A stretch of DNA of 64,000 bases, from positions 166,543 to 230,542 of the forward strand of contig JAJQEF010000016.1 of assembly GCA_021201795.1 (NCBI GenBank). The letters are read 5' to 3'. The position numbers were made by a program, and so were the translations under genes. The notes below the pieces were generated by a model. That model worked only from the letters and a program-made list of their open reading frames with translations. It had not been told where the DNA came from and did not search any database. This DNA comes from Rikenellaceae bacterium. Lineage in GTDB: Bacteria; Bacteroidota; Bacteroidia; Bacteroidales; Rikenellaceae. Shown here piece by piece: positions 52,477 through 63,878 of this stretch (positions are counted from its first letter, which is position 1; each line of letters begins with the position of its first letter).

Positions 52477-54601
52477 TAAAATATTACTGGTTACTCCGCC
52501 GCTACTTCAACCTAATTGCCCGTATCCTGCGACATGTTATTTGACCGGATACCTTAAGCGGGAAGGATTTGAGGCGGAACAACGCGATCTGTCCGTCGAT
52601 CTTCTAAACAGCATATTTACCCGTGAGTTTCTATGTAAAATATTCAATGAATTCAAGGAAACGAAGGATGAGAATATTTCCCGGATATATTCATTGAGTA
52701 AAAATTATATAAAAACAGTGGAGACGGTAATGAAATTTCTGCGCGGTGAGGACGATACGATCTCCAATCTGATATGCGCCCCTGATTTTCTCCCCCAGGC
52801 CGGCAGGTTCCATGAAATCGAAGATATAGAATCCGGATACGGTTCATCCGGAATTGTGGATTGTGCGAAGTATCTGGCGACGCTGTATCTCGAGGATCTG
52901 ACGGATTTTATAAATGCAGTGGTAACTCCGCACTTCGGAATTTCACGTTATGCAGAAAAAATATCCTTGTCTGTTCCCGAGTTTAAATTTCTTGAAGAAG
53001 AGCTGGTCAAGCCTGAAAATATTATCGAAAAGCTGATGATGCAGATTCTCGACGCATATATATCAGAACTCGAACCTGGCTATATAGGTTTTACGGTTCA
53101 ATTCCCCGGTAATCTTATTTCTTCGCTTCGCTGTGGAGGTTATATTAAATCGAATTATCCGGAAATTAAAGTGATATTCGGGGGAGGATATCCTTCAGCA
53201 GAATTACGTCAGTTAACTGATACGGCGGTTTTTAAATATACGGATTACATCGTACTCGACGACGGCGAAATTCCGTTGAAAAATATTCTTACCGGAGGAG
53301 AATTAGTGAGAACGTTCACGATGAACGGTAAAAAAGTAGAATATTCCGGTATCGATACCGAAAATATAAGCCACTACGAACGTGGTTGTCCGGATTACAG
53401 CGGCCTCGACGTTAGCCGTTATTTTTCTCTTGTCGAAACAGTAGACCCAATGCATAGGCTGTGGGGGGGGGAAGGTTTCTGGAACAAGATAATGGCAGCC
53501 CACGGATGTTATTGGTCTAAATGTGTATTTTGCGAGACTTCGCTGGATTATATATGTCGGTACGATCCGGTAAATGCCTCTACTATCGTCGATCAGATGG
53601 AAGAGGTTATGTCTGTCACGGGTAAATCCGGGTTCCATTTCGTGGACGAAGCGATTCCTCCGAAATTAATGAAAGATATTGCGCTGGAGATATTGAAACG
53701 GGAACTGGTAGTTTCATGGTGGGGCAATGTGCGCTTCGAGCCGTATTTTACTTCCGATCTCTGTCAGCTGCTGGCCGCCTCCGGATGTATTGCCGTATCA
53801 GGCGGTATCGAGGTCGCTTCCGACAGGCTTCTTGAATTGATGAATAAGGGAGTATCCATAGAGGAACTTACGATCGTATTGCGTAATTTTTATTATTCCG
53901 GGATCATGGTTCACGGCTACCTCATGTACGGGTTCCCGACTCAGACTGCGCAAGAGATAGTAGATTCTCTGGAGATTGTCCGCCAGCTGTTCCGTGCAGA
54001 ACTTCTTACTTCTGCATTCTGGCACAGATTCGCCATGACCCGCCATTCTTATTCGGGAAAAAATCCTGAAGAGTACGGAGTCCGTATTAAAGGTGATATT
54101 ATAAATAAATTTGCCAATAATGAGGTAAGGTTCGCTGAGAACCGCAACTATGATATAGACACCGCAGGTGAAGGACTGAAGACCGCCCTATACAATTATA
54201 TGCGTAAGGAAGGATTCGATATGCCGGTTAATAAATGGTTCAGGCATAAATATCCTGCAACGGAGATCGAGGGCACAAGGGTAACTGACTGCCTTATCCA
54301 GCCCGATGCTTCGAGGCTGTACAATGATAAGACACGGGTAGTCTTTACAGGAAATATTCCGCAGGGAACGGAGACGGGCTTGTTGTTCAGAAATAATTCT
54401 TCAGAGAAAATCGTAAAAGCCGATGAATCTGAAAAACGATTCTTATTGGAAGTTTTCAGCTTGACTGCCGATCTCGACAGAGTTTATACCATGGTGGACC
54501 TGTCGGAATTATATTCGAAATATTCGGAAAAACCATTTTCGTTTCTCTATCATTCGAAGCAGTGGGATGTAATGAGAACTTACGGTTTGTTACAGGTTTA
54601 A
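52469..54601 (+). CDS. B12-binding domain radical SAM protein
   Basis: IKVIFGGGYPSAELRQL B12-type region; AHGCYWSKCVFCET cluster motif. Confidence 0.87.
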   Translation: MNNKILLVTPPLLQPNCPYPATCYLTGYLKREGFEAEQRDLSVDLLNSIFTREFLCKIFNEFKETKDENISRIYSLSKNYIKTVETVMKFLRGEDDTISNLICAPDFLPQAGRFHEIEDIESGYGSSGIVDCAKYLATLYLEDLTDFINAVVTPHFGISRYAEKISLSVPEFKFLEEELVKPENIIEKLMMQILDAYISELEPGYIGFTVQFPGNLISSLRCGGYIKSNYPEIKVIFGGGYPSAELRQLTDTAVFKYTDYIVLDDGEIPLKNILTGGELVRTFTMNGKKVEYSGIDTENISHYERGCPDYSGLDVSRYFSLVETVDPMHRLWGGEGFWNKIMAAHGCYWSKCVFCETSLDYICRYDPVNASTIVDQMEEVMSVTGKSGFHFVDEAIPPKLMKDIALEILKRELVVSWWGNVRFEPYFTSDLCQLLAASGCIAVSGGIEVASDRLLELMNKGVSIEELTIVLRNFYYSGIMVHGYLMYGFPTQTAQEIVDSLEIVRQLFRAELLTSAFWHRFAMTRHSYSGKNPEEYGVRIKGDIINKFANNEVRFAENRNYDIDTAGEGLKTALYNYMRKEGFDMPVNKWFRHKYPATEIEGTRVTDCLIQPDASRLYNDKTRVVFTGNIPQGTETGLLFRNNSSEKIVKADESEKRFLLEVFSLTADLDRVYTMVDLSELYSKYSEKPFSFLYHSKQWDVMRTYGLLQV

Positions 54602-54604
54602 ACA

Positions 54605-55552
54605 ATGGAATTCAGGACGAAAATAAATATCCCGGAATACGGTTTTCAGCTTGATTACAATCAAAAAGGGTTGATCATAGGGTCTTGTTTTGCCGAAAAT
54701 ATCGGTAAAATGATGACTTCGCTGAAATTCCCGGTTACGGTCAATCCGTTCGGTGTCGTTTACAATCCGCTATCAGTGGTAAATACTTTTAAAATTCTCG
54801 ATTCCAAAAAAGAGTTTACAGAAAAAGATATAAATGAAAATAACGGCATCTGGTTTTCATTCAACCATCACGGTTCATTCTCTTCGCCTGAAAAGGACAT
54901 TTTGTTGGAACGGATCAATAATTCCTTGACCTGCGGTAAAAAAGCGCTCGAAGAAAGCGACTATCTTATTATCACTCTTGGTACATCATGGGTTTATAAA
55001 TTGGCTGCAACCGGAATCGTAGTAAATAACTGTCATAAACTTCCTGCTAAATATTTTGTCCGCGATCGATTGCCCGTAGATGTGATTATCGATAGTTTCA
55101 GCAAATTGTTCAGTAATTCGAAATATGCCTCAAAGAAAATAATTGTCACGGTAAGCCCGGTACGTCATATAAAGGACGGTATCCCTGCAAACAGCCTCAG
55201 TAAGTCTACATTGGTGGTTGCAGCTAATTACCTGACGGAGAAATTTCCGAATGTCCATTATTTTCCTTCATACGAGATAGTTATGGACGATCTGCGCGAT
55301 TACCGTTTTTATGCCGCGGATATGCTTCATCCGTCGGAAGTTGCGATAGATTACATCTGGGAAAATTTCCGTGCTTCACTTATAAGCGAAGATGCGGTAG
55401 TCTTGTCCGGAAAAATAGAAAAGTTAATGCGTGCATTGTCTCACCGACCTCTTTATCCGGAATCTGTACAATATAAAAGGTTTACTGAAAAAATAAATTC
55501 GGATATCCGTGAACTGCAAAGCGAATATCCATTCGTTGATTTCAACAAATAG
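54605..55552 (+). CDS. GSCFA domain-containing protein
   Basis: GLIIGSCFAENIG, VNPFGVVYNPLS, LGTSWVYK, VSPVRHIKDG. Confidence 0.92.
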   Translation: MEFRTKINIPEYGFQLDYNQKGLIIGSCFAENIGKMMTSLKFPVTVNPFGVVYNPLSVVNTFKILDSKKEFTEKDINENNGIWFSFNHHGSFSSPEKDILLERINNSLTCGKKALEESDYLIITLGTSWVYKLAATGIVVNNCHKLPAKYFVRDRLPVDVIIDSFSKLFSNSKYASKKIIVTVSPVRHIKDGIPANSLSKSTLVVAANYLTEKFPNVHYFPSYEIVMDDLRDYRFYAADMLHPSEVAIDYIWENFRASLISEDAVVLSGKIEKLMRALSHRPLYPESVQYKRFTEKINSDIRELQSEYPFVDFNK

Positions 55553-55596
55553 GAGGGGCGATAATCCAGGGACTTTTTTCTTTCTTCTTTTAAGGT

Positions 55597-55604
55597 TATA
55601 TTTG
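55597..55604 (+). promoter_or_regulatory. -7 box TATATTTG upstream of ettA
   Basis: 28 nt upstream of the ATG at 55632. Confidence 0.45.
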
Positions 55605-55631
55605 CACCTTATTTCATAAATCAAACTAAAT

Positions 55632-57305
55632 ATGTCAGACGAAAAAATAATATTTTCTATGGTTGGTGTATCCAAAGTGTTCAACAACCAGAAAAAAGTA
55701 CTTAACAATATATACCTTTCATTTTTCTATGGGGCTAAGATCGGTATTATAGGTTTGAATGGTTCTGGAAAATCCACCCTGATGAAGATCATCGCAGGGC
55801 TCGATAAAAGTTTTCAGGGAGAAGTGGTTTTTTCTCCTGGTTATACCGTGGGCTATTTGGAACAGGATCCACATCTCGACGAAACCAAGACAGTGAGGCA
55901 GATCGTTGAGGAAGGATGTGCCGATATAGTTTCCCTGTTAAAGGAGTATGAAGAAGTGAATGCTAGATTCATGGAAGAAATGACCGATGATGAAATGGCT
56001 AAACTTATCGAAAGACAGGGCGAACTCACTGAACTTATAGATAATAAGAACGGCTGGGAATTGGACAGCAAACTGGAGCGTGCGATGGATGCGTTGAGAT
56101 GTCCCGATGCGGATGCTCCGGTCAAACATCTTTCAGGAGGTGAAAGGCGACGGGTGGCACTCTGCCGACTTCTTTTGCAGGAACCGGATGTGCTTCTTCT
56201 CGACGAGCCTACCAACCACCTCGACGCCGAGTCCATCGACTGGCTGGAACAGCATTTACAGCAATATAAAGGTACCGTTATAGCGGTTACCCACGACAGA
56301 TACTTCCTCGACAACGTCGCAGGATGGATACTCGAACTTGATCGAGGGGAAGTTATTCCATGGAAAGGAAACTACTCCAGCTGGCTCGAACAGAAAACCA
56401 AACGCATGGAGCAGGAGGAAAAACAGGAGAGCAAACGCCGTAAAACACTGGAGCGAGAGTTGGAGTGGGTGCGGATGGCGCCTAAAGCCCGTCAGGCTAA
56501 ATCCAAAGCCCGTCTGTCCGCATACGATAAACTCCTTAACGAGGATGGCAAACAGAAAGAAGAAAAACTTGAAATATATATACCTAACGGTCCCAGATTG
56601 GGTGATATGGTTATCGAAGCGAATAATGTTACGAAAGTGTTCGGCGATAGGGTATTGTTCGAAAATCTTTCTTTTAAACTCCCTCCCGCAGGGATAGTGG
56701 GGGTTATCGGCCCTAACGGTTCCGGTAAAACGACATTGTTCCGTATGATAATGGGGCTCGAAGAACCTACTTCAGGAGATTTCAAAGTGGGGGAGACCGT
56801 TAAAACCGCGTATGTGGACCAACAGCATAAATCCATAGACCCTGAAAAAACTGTTTACGGTGTAATATCGCAGGACAGCGAATTTATAACTTTGGGAGGA
56901 AGAAGCATTAATGCACGGGCATGGGTGTCGCGTTTTAATTTTTCCGGTGCCGATCAGGAAAAAAAATACGGAGTGTTATCCGGAGGAGAACGCAACAGGC
57001 TCCATTTGGCACTGACTCTAAAAGATGAAGGAAATGTACTTCTTCTCGATGAGCCTACAAATGATATAGACGTAAATACTCTTCGTGCCCTTGAGGAAGG
57101 TCTCGATAGTTTTGCTGGCTGTGCCGTGGTCATATCACACGACCGATGGTTCCTGGACCGTATCGCTACGCATATTCTTGCGTTCGAGGGAGATTCGCAG
57201 GTCGTATTCTTCGAAGGCGGATATAGCGATTACGAAGAAAATAAGAAAAAACGTTTAGGGGATGTAACTCCTAAGAAGTTTAAATATAAAAAACTTGTGG
57301 AATAA
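55632..57305 (+). CDS. ettA: ABC-F protein, energy-dependent translational throttle EttA
   Basis: Two Walker A/LSGGE sets; [32 protein letters not shown]; EttA-like C-terminus. Confidence 0.93.
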   Translation: MSDEKIIFSMVGVSKVFNNQKKVLNNIYLSFFYGAKIGIIGLNGSGKSTLMKIIAGLDKSFQGEVVFSPGYTVGYLEQDPHLDETKTVRQIVEEGCADIVSLLKEYEEVNARFMEEMTDDEMAKLIERQGELTELIDNKNGWELDSKLERAMDALRCPDADAPVKHLSGGERRRVALCRLLLQEPDVLLLDEPTNHLDAESIDWLEQHLQQYKGTVIAVTHDRYFLDNVAGWILELDRGEVIPWKGNYSSWLEQKTKRMEQEEKQESKRRKTLERELEWVRMAPKARQAKSKARLSAYDKLLNEDGKQKEEKLEIYIPNGPRLGDMVIEANNVTKVFGDRVLFENLSFKLPPAGIVGVIGPNGSGKTTLFRMIMGLEEPTSGDFKVGETVKTAYVDQQHKSIDPEKTVYGVISQDSEFITLGGRSINARAWVSRFNFSGADQEKKYGVLSGGERNRLHLALTLKDEGNVLLLDEPTNDIDVNTLRALEEGLDSFAGCAVVISHDRWFLDRIATHILAFEGDSQVVFFEGGYSDYEENKKKRLGDVTPKKFKYKKLVE

Positions 57306-57307
57306 TT

Positions 57308-58681
57308 ATGGCTGTTCAGAAACCGAGTATTCCTTCGGGTACCAGAGATTTTGGTCCCGAACAAATGATAAAGCGGAATTATATTTTCGATACCATAAGG
57401 GACGAATTTAAAACATACGGTTATCTGCCTCTTGAAACTCCTTCGATGGAGAAACTATCCACCCTGTTGGGGAAATACGGAGAGGAGGGGGATAAACTTT
57501 TATTTCGTATACTGAATTCGGGCGATTTTCTCAGTAAAGTTCCGGAAGAGAAACTGACTGTACGGGATTCGGCAGCGGTTTCTCCGGTTATATGTGAGAG
57601 GGGGCTGCGTTATGACCTGACGGTTCCGTTTGCGAGGTACGTTGTTCAGCACCGCAACGATATAGTTTTTCCTTTTAAAAGATATCAGATACAGCCGGTG
57701 TGGAGAGCCGACCGTCCGCAGAAGGGAAGATACAGGGAATTTTATCAGTGCGATGTTGACGTGGTAGGGAGCAGGTCTCTTATCTATGAAGTGGAATTGA
57801 TCCAGATAGTCGAGTCTGTTTTTACGAAGCTTGGCATAAACGTTACTCTGAAAGTCAATAACCGTAAGATACTGTATGGAATTTCGGAAGCTATCGGGCA
57901 TACCGATAAAATGATGGATATTACCGTCGCTATCGATAAGCTTGAAAAAGTAGGTTTCGATAATGTAGCGCAGGAATTGTCCGTCAAAGGGATAGACGAC
58001 AATGCTATTGAAAAGCTTAAACCCATACTTGAATTGGATGGCGATAACAGGTCTAAGATAGAAACGATTACGCGTGTTTTATCTGTTTCCGAAATAGGAA
58101 TGAAGGGTATCGGGGAAATTTCTGCCATTTTGGATTATACGGATGTTCTCGGAATAAATCTGGATATAGAGCTCGACCTCTCTTTGGCTCGCGGATTGAA
58201 TTATTATACAGGAGCGATCTTTGAAGTTAAGGCAAAAGATTACGCTATCGGAAGTATATGCGGAGGAGGAAGATATGACGACCTTACCGGAATTTTCGGA
58301 ATGCCGGATACCTCGGGTGTGGGAATTTCTTTCGGAGCAGACAGAATATACGATGTTATGGAAGGACTCGGATTATTTCCGGATGCCTCGAAACTTTCTA
58401 CCAAAATATTGTTTTTGAACTTTGACGCTGTGTCCGAAAAAGAATCGCTGAAAGTATTGAGACGGTTGAGGAACATTGGAATACCGTCGGAGATTTATCC
58501 GGAAAATGCGAAACTTAAAAAACAAATGGAGTATGCAAATAGGCGTAAGATCCCGTTTGTTGGAATGATAGGAGAGGAGGAACTAAAATCCGGAACAGTG
58601 ACCGTTAAAAATATGGCTGACGGTTCCCAGCAGAAGATGGATTTAAATGAAATAGATAATTTCGATTTTGGACAAAACTAA
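57308..58681 (+). CDS. hisS: histidyl-tRNA synthetase
   Basis: [51 protein letters not shown]. Confidence 0.96.
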   Translation: MAVQKPSIPSGTRDFGPEQMIKRNYIFDTIRDEFKTYGYLPLETPSMEKLSTLLGKYGEEGDKLLFRILNSGDFLSKVPEEKLTVRDSAAVSPVICERGLRYDLTVPFARYVVQHRNDIVFPFKRYQIQPVWRADRPQKGRYREFYQCDVDVVGSRSLIYEVELIQIVESVFTKLGINVTLKVNNRKILYGISEAIGHTDKMMDITVAIDKLEKVGFDNVAQELSVKGIDDNAIEKLKPILELDGDNRSKIETITRVLSVSEIGMKGIGEISAILDYTDVLGINLDIELDLSLARGLNYYTGAIFEVKAKDYAIGSICGGGRYDDLTGIFGMPDTSGVGISFGADRIYDVMEGLGLFPDASKLSTKILFLNFDAVSEKESLKVLRRLRNIGIPSEIYPENAKLKKQMEYANRRKIPFVGMIGEEELKSGTVTVKNMADGSQQKMDLNEIDNFDFGQN

Positions 58682-60053
58682 AACCATATCGGCTGTTGCT
58701 ACGGGCGAAGGCGGTGCTATCGCTGTGATCCGGGTTAGCGGAAAAGATTCTGTTTCTGCTGTCGAGGCAATTTTCCAAAGCGTAAATAATAAAAAACTCA
58801 CGGATCAGAAAGGTTTTACTGTCCATTACGGTTATATCCGAAATGCGGACAATCAAATTGTGGACGATGTATTGGTAACACTATTCAAGTCTCCGAATTC
58901 ATATACTGGGGAAGATATTGTGGAAATAAGCTGTCACGCATCCCCTTATATAAAAAACGAGATTTTAAAGCTCTTGGGCGGTAATGGAGTGGAGGCGGCC
59001 GCTCCCGGCGAGTTTACTTTAAGGGCGTTCCTTAATGGTAAACTGGACCTTTCTCAGGCAGAGGCGGTTGCGGACATCATAGCGTCAGAAAATAAAGCGT
59101 CCCATAATATTGCAGTAAACCAGATAAGAGGAGGTTATTCAGAAGAGATTTCCAGACTTCGCGAGCGGCTTATTGAGCTTCTTTCTTTGCTTGAACTCGA
59201 GTTGGATTTCAGCGAAGAAGATGTCGAGTTTGCGGATAGGGGTAAACTCAATGCCCTGATAGTCGAGATCTATGATAAAATATCAGCACTGAGGGATTCA
59301 TTTTCATTGGGTAATATACTGAAGAACGGTATTCCGATAGCGATAGTCGGTAACCCTAATGCCGGAAAATCGACTTTGCTTAATAGTTTGCTCAATGAAG
59401 ATAAAGCACTTGTTTCCGATATTCCAGGCACCACAAGGGACGTAATCGAGGATTCGGTTAATATCAACGGAATTAAATGCCGTTTTATCGACACTGCGGG
59501 AATCAGGGAAACCAAGGATGTTCTGGAAAATATGGGTATCGAGCGTACCTACGAGAGCATCTCTAAGGCTTCGGTGATTCTTCTGGTATGTGAAACCGGA
59601 GATACGATCGATGATATTCGTTCGGTTATTGAGAGTATAGGTAATAGAGAGGACCAAAAACTTATCGTTGTTGTCAATAAATCCGACAAAAAGAACCGTT
59701 CCGTAATAAATAGAGATAAAAATTCAGAATTAGATAAATATCCTGTGGTCGAAATTTCAGCCAAATACGGGGATAATATTCAGGAATTGAAAAATATTAT
59801 ATTTGAAACCGTAGGATTGAATAACATCTCGAACGACACGGTTATAGTCAGTAATTCCAGACACTATAATTCTTTGTCCGAAGCCAAGGCATCCATTGAA
59901 AGGGTCGTCGAAGGCCTGAAAACAAACATTCCACCAGACCTGTTAGCACAAGACATCCGTGCATGTCTCCATTATTTAAGCGAAATAACGGGAAATATCA
60001 CTTCCGAGGACGTATTGCAGTCTATATTTTCGAACTTCTGCATCGGCAAATAA
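58668..60053 (+). CDS. mnmE: tRNA modification GTPase MnmE
   Basis: [31 protein letters not shown]-terminal FSNFCIGK. Confidence 0.96.
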   Translation: MDKTKTISAVATGEGGAIAVIRVSGKDSVSAVEAIFQSVNNKKLTDQKGFTVHYGYIRNADNQIVDDVLVTLFKSPNSYTGEDIVEISCHASPYIKNEILKLLGGNGVEAAAPGEFTLRAFLNGKLDLSQAEAVADIIASENKASHNIAVNQIRGGYSEEISRLRERLIELLSLLELELDFSEEDVEFADRGKLNALIVEIYDKISALRDSFSLGNILKNGIPIAIVGNPNAGKSTLLNSLLNEDKALVSDIPGTTRDVIEDSVNINGIKCRFIDTAGIRETKDVLENMGIERTYESISKASVILLVCETGDTIDDIRSVIESIGNREDQKLIVVVNKSDKKNRSVINRDKNSELDKYPVVEISAKYGDNIQELKNIIFETVGLNNISNDTVIVSNSRHYNSLSEAKASIERVVEGLKTNIPPDLLAQDIRACLHYLSEITGNITSEDVLQSIFSNFCIGK

Positions 60054-60143
60054 TTCCCGTTTAATATACAGGAATAGATAAATACTATTGTAATTATCGT
60101 GCATTAACTTATATAAGTGAATTGTAAGGTAATTTTTTATTTA

Positions 60144-60151
60144 TATTTTTG
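60144..60151 (+). promoter_or_regulatory. -7 box TATTTTTG
   Basis: 30 nt upstream of the ATG at 60181. Confidence 0.4.
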
Positions 60152-60180
60152 CATCCATTATATATATAATCTATTGCAAA

Positions 60181-60705
60181 ATGAATTTTCCTTTTTTTAA
60201 AACTTATTCCCGTAAATGTCCTGACGGAACAAAACATGAAATATATAGAGACATAAATGAGGTTTTACCTCTGTATTTAACTGACAAGAATGGAGGGATT
60301 TCAGTCAATGCTGATGTAATACAGACCATAACTGCTGGCATCGATGCGAATTATGTTAAGAAAATTTCCGGATTGCTGATCGACCTTGATGAATCCAACC
60401 GCAGCTTGATGTTCTTTTTTAGAGCGGTATATCTGGTTTACAAAAGTGAACCGTGCAAAAATTCAGATTATTTTACAGCAAATACCACCAAAATAATGAA
60501 CGATCATTTAAAACTCAAGGCTTTGGATACACGTATCAAAGGTTTGATAAATTTGGCGAATAGTTGTGAAGAGAAAAATTTTTCAGAATTATATAAAAGT
60601 ATTATACAGGATTTCGGTGAGTTTCTACCTAATGAAGCATCCAGGGCAAAAATTTCTTATATGAGGAGTGCTGCTCAAGAATGGAAAAATCAGGACCAAA
60701 ATTAA
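60181..60705 (+). CDS. hypothetical protein, first gene of a two-gene ParA-type unit
   Basis: Intact 174-aa ORF with upstream -7 box; 9-nt gap to the ATPase gene; no family recognised. Confidence 0.65.
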   Translation: MNFPFFKTYSRKCPDGTKHEIYRDINEVLPLYLTDKNGGISVNADVIQTITAGIDANYVKKISGLLIDLDESNRSLMFFFRAVYLVYKSEPCKNSDYFTANTTKIMNDHLKLKALDTRIKGLINLANSCEEKNFSELYKSIIQDFGEFLPNEASRAKISYMRSAAQEWKNQDQN

Positions 60706-60714
60706 ATTTTCCGT

Positions 60715-61890
60715 ATGAAGGTATATAGTTTTATAAGTGCAAAGGGCGGTTCCGGAAAAACAATCCTGACAGCAACCATAGCGGATTTTCTTTCTCAGCT
60801 AGGAAAGAAAGTATTGATCATCGACTCCGATGGAAGTACAAACGGGCTGACTCTTTTTTATTTACAGGATATCTTGGACCACAGGAAAAATAATAATAAA
60901 ATTCATAGGGGCATATTGGAAGAAGATAGGGGCTTTACACTTTCGGATAATACGGTAAAGCTGTCGAATGGAGTGCAGCTTATTCCTGCGACATATTCGT
61001 TTAACAACACCGACTGTTTTAATATAGAGACGTTTTATAATAACATCCACAATGTCGTGAAATATTTTAGCCGTCCATCTTCAGGTATAGATTTCATACT
61101 TATCGACTGTCAGGCTGGTTCCGACCACCATACAGAGATCGTTATCAGACCGGAGATAAGCAATGAAATTATTATCGTCAGCGAATATGATCCTATATCT
61201 GCTGCCGGTTTGGAAAGACTTAAAGGATTTTTCAGCAACGATCTGACTTATGAACGAACATGGACATTGTTGAATAAGGTGCTGCCGGAGTTTGCAAATA
61301 GTAATAGTGATTTTCTGGAAATATCAAAATATCTTCCTCCCGTCCTATGGGATGCGGCGGTGGTGAAGAAATATGCCCGCAAGGAAATTGCACTGGATTT
61401 AGAGTACGGAAGCAAATATACGCTGAATATTATAACTGTCTTAAGAGCGCTTATGGGTAAAGACATAAAGACCAGTCTGGATGTCTGGATAAAAGAAAAA
61501 AGCGAAATCGTTAAACAGACGATATACGCAGAATACCAGAATCTGAAACTTATACTGGAAGATTATAAAAAAGAAGATCAAAAAAGCAGATTAATGTTAT
61601 CACTGAGAATGATGTTTTTATTTCTATTAATTTTTTCTTTAGTATTAGGATGGTTTTTTATTCCGGAAGGGTACATAAGTGAAAATAATTTATTTAACAC
61701 TGTGTTATTTTCGTTACCTTTATTTGGTGCCGGGATAATTTTGGCTAGTATGTATACCTCTAAAATGAATAAAGTAGATCATACTTATGAAAAAGAAGCC
61801 CTTATAAAGCGGATTCAGGAACTGGAAATATTGAAGCACTCAGATCCTGAAAAGATACTGAGGGTCAAACAGAGAGAGAATAATCTATAA
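60715..61890 (+). CDS. ParA/MinD-type P-loop ATPase with C-terminal transmembrane hairpin
   Basis: ISAKGGSGKTILTATIADFLSQLGKKVLIIDSDGS, FILIDCQAGSDHHTEIVIRPEISNEIIIVSEYDPIS; MMFLFLLIFSLVLGWFFI and TVLFSLPLFGAGIILASMY. Confidence 0.8.
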   Translation: MKVYSFISAKGGSGKTILTATIADFLSQLGKKVLIIDSDGSTNGLTLFYLQDILDHRKNNNKIHRGILEEDRGFTLSDNTVKLSNGVQLIPATYSFNNTDCFNIETFYNNIHNVVKYFSRPSSGIDFILIDCQAGSDHHTEIVIRPEISNEIIIVSEYDPISAAGLERLKGFFSNDLTYERTWTLLNKVLPEFANSNSDFLEISKYLPPVLWDAAVVKKYARKEIALDLEYGSKYTLNIITVLRALMGKDIKTSLDVWIKEKSEIVKQTIYAEYQNLKLILEDYKKEDQKSRLMLSLRMMFLFLLIFSLVLGWFFIPEGYISENNLFNTVLFSLPLFGAGIILASMYTSKMNKVDHTYEKEALIKRIQELEILKHSDPEKILRVKQRENNL

Positions 61891-62056
61891 TTACTTAACC
61901 ACCAGATAATATTTGATTGATCCTCCGTTACTGTGAGGAAAATATATCTTTAGTAAACTTCTCCATAGTCCGGATCGTGAATCTAATAAAAAGGAAGGTT
62001 GCTTGAAAATACAGAGGTTCTTTATAGATAAATAATAATGACAATCAGTATAAAAT

Positions 62057-62086
62057 CAGACGCCATTTTGGGCGTCTTTATTTTTG
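62057..62086 (+). terminator. intrinsic terminator-like hairpin
   Basis: AGACGCC-ATTTTG-GGCGTCTTTATTTTT. Confidence 0.75.
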
Positions 62087-62129
62087 GAATTTAGTATAGT
62101 TTTTGATAGAGGTCTTGAAAAGAGATCGC

Positions 62130-62870
62130 ATGAAAAGAAATATTATCGTAATATTAGTATTGTTGAATTTACTATGTACACACAATATATACAGCCAGAT
62201 AACGGAGAAGAAAATAGATTTTAATTTTTTAATAGGGGCGAATTTAGGGGCGACTACTCCCGTCCCTATACCAGGGGACCTTAAGATTACAGGTTATAAT
62301 CCGAGGCTCAATCCCAAGTTGGGAGTTAATATCGCTTATTATTTTAATCGGAATTGGGGAGTGGGATCCGGTCTTACGGTCGATTGGAAGGGAATGAAAG
62401 TCCACACTAAAGTAAATAATGTACATTTAAGTGTAAATGTACCTAATGTAGGTACTCTTACAGGTTATGTAACGGGTAAGAACAGAACCAAGGTAAATTC
62501 CGTATATCTTGTGCAGCCTGTTTATGGTGTCTACAGGTTCAATAATCCTCAATGGAAGGTTAAAGCCGGAATATATATGGCGGAGACTTTGTACAGGAAA
62601 TTTAATGGTAATGTTACCGATGTTATTATAACGGTTGAGCAGCCTGTTGTTCAGGAACTAAATATTGCTTATGCTACCTTGGATTACAGTAACGATGCCC
62701 GTAAATTCGACATGGGTTTATTGGCCGGAACAGAATTCCTGATTAACGATCATGTGGGATTTTTTGCTGATTTTACATGGGGATTAACTCCGTATTTCTT
62801 CAAAAGGGTTCCCATACATTTTACCATGCGTAATATATACTTTTCAATAGGTGCCACATTCCGTATATAG
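62130..62870 (+). CDS. outer-membrane beta-barrel protein
   Basis: MKRNIIVILVLLNLLCTHNIYSQ signal peptide; barrel-like strands, C-terminal IYFSIGATFRI; ATG at 62130 preferred to 62103. Confidence 0.7.
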   Translation: MKRNIIVILVLLNLLCTHNIYSQITEKKIDFNFLIGANLGATTPVPIPGDLKITGYNPRLNPKLGVNIAYYFNRNWGVGSGLTVDWKGMKVHTKVNNVHLSVNVPNVGTLTGYVTGKNRTKVNSVYLVQPVYGVYRFNNPQWKVKAGIYMAETLYRKFNGNVTDVIITVEQPVVQELNIAYATLDYSNDARKFDMGLLAGTEFLINDHVGFFADFTWGLTPYFFKRVPIHFTMRNIYFSIGATFRI

Positions 62871-62900
62871 ATTCTGAGGTTGCCCCTCAGAATCTTTTTA
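62869..62900. terminator. bidirectional terminator overlapping the msrBA stop codon
   Basis: AGATTCTGAGG-TTGCC-CCTCAGAATCTTTTT, 11-bp perfect stem. Confidence 0.8.
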
Positions 62901-63813
62901 CGTAACTGTGACAGTATGGCTGTGTGCCTTTGTTGGCATAATAATCCTGATGATAATCTTCAGCCTTCCAGAATGTGGTTGCAGGCGTTACTTGCGTGAC
63001 AACTTTATAGCCCTTGCTTTTCAGTTGAGAAATAAGTTTTTCTGCAATTTCTTTCTGCTCCGGAGAGGTATAAAAAATCTCTGATCGGTACTGACTTCCG
63101 ATATCAGGTCCCTGACGGCCTTCCTGCGTAGGATCGTGTATTTCAAGAAACAATTTAGTTAAAGTCTCGTAAGATGTTTCTTTAGGATCGAAAACTACTT
63201 CGACAGCTTCCGCATGCCCGGTCCTTCCTGTACATACCTGTTCGTATGTAGGGTTATTGACTTCTCCGCCTATATATCCGGATTCCACGGATATCACACC
63301 CGGTTCCTTCTGGAGAAGATGTTCGACTCCCCAGAAACAACCGCCTGCGAAAATCGCTTTTTCGGTTTTATGTTCGATCGCGGAAGTTTCCTCGTCGGGA
63401 ACGAAGTTCATGGATATTGAATTAACACAGTGCCTTGTATTTTTATCGGTAAATCTTTCACCTTCGAAAACATGGCCCAAATGTCCTCCGCACGATGAAC
63501 ATACTATCTCGGTCCTGTGTCCGTCCGCATCCGGAACTCTTTTTACAGCGCCTTTGATCTCGTCGTCGAAACTCGGCCATCCGCATCCTGATTCGAACTT
63601 ATCCTCGGATTTGTATAACGGTTCACCGCATTGCTTACAGGTGTAGGTTCCTTTTTCTTTATGTTTATAGTATTCCCCTGTAAAAGGAGCTTCCGTACCT
63701 TTATTATGAATTACGTGTTTTTCATAATCGGTCAGTTCTTTTTTGTTCATAGTCTGTGATTTTGCAGGCGAGACGATAAATGTCAACACCAGATAAAACA
63801 AAATTTTATACAT
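62887..63813 (-). CDS. msrBA: exported bifunctional methionine sulfoxide reductase, MsrB-MsrA fusion
   Basis: CKQCGEPLYKSEDKFESGCGWPSF, RHCVNSISMNF (MsrB); FAGGCFWGVEHLLQ (MsrA); N-terminal signal peptide. Confidence 0.93.
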   Translation of the reverse strand: MYKILFYLVLTFIVSPAKSQTMNKKELTDYEKHVIHNKGTEAPFTGEYYKHKEKGTYTCKQCGEPLYKSEDKFESGCGWPSFDDEIKGAVKRVPDADGHRTEIVCSSCGGHLGHVFEGERFTDKNTRHCVNSISMNFVPDEETSAIEHKTEKAIFAGGCFWGVEHLLQKEPGVISVESGYIGGEVNNPTYEQVCTGRTGHAEAVEVVFDPKETSYETLTKLFLEIHDPTQEGRQGPDIGSQYRSEIFYTSPEQKEIAEKLISQLKSKGYKVVTQVTPATTFWKAEDYHQDYYANKGTQPYCHSYVKRF

Positions 63814-63878
63814 GGTTATATAGTTTATATGATTACAAATATTCTGCCTATATATAACGTATAATATGTTATTTTCTT

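Noticed and set aside
61891-62056. Possible ncRNA or short ORF between the ParA-type gene and the beta-barrel gene
   Set aside because: Only a terminator-like hairpin could be supported; no conserved structure or start signal recognised
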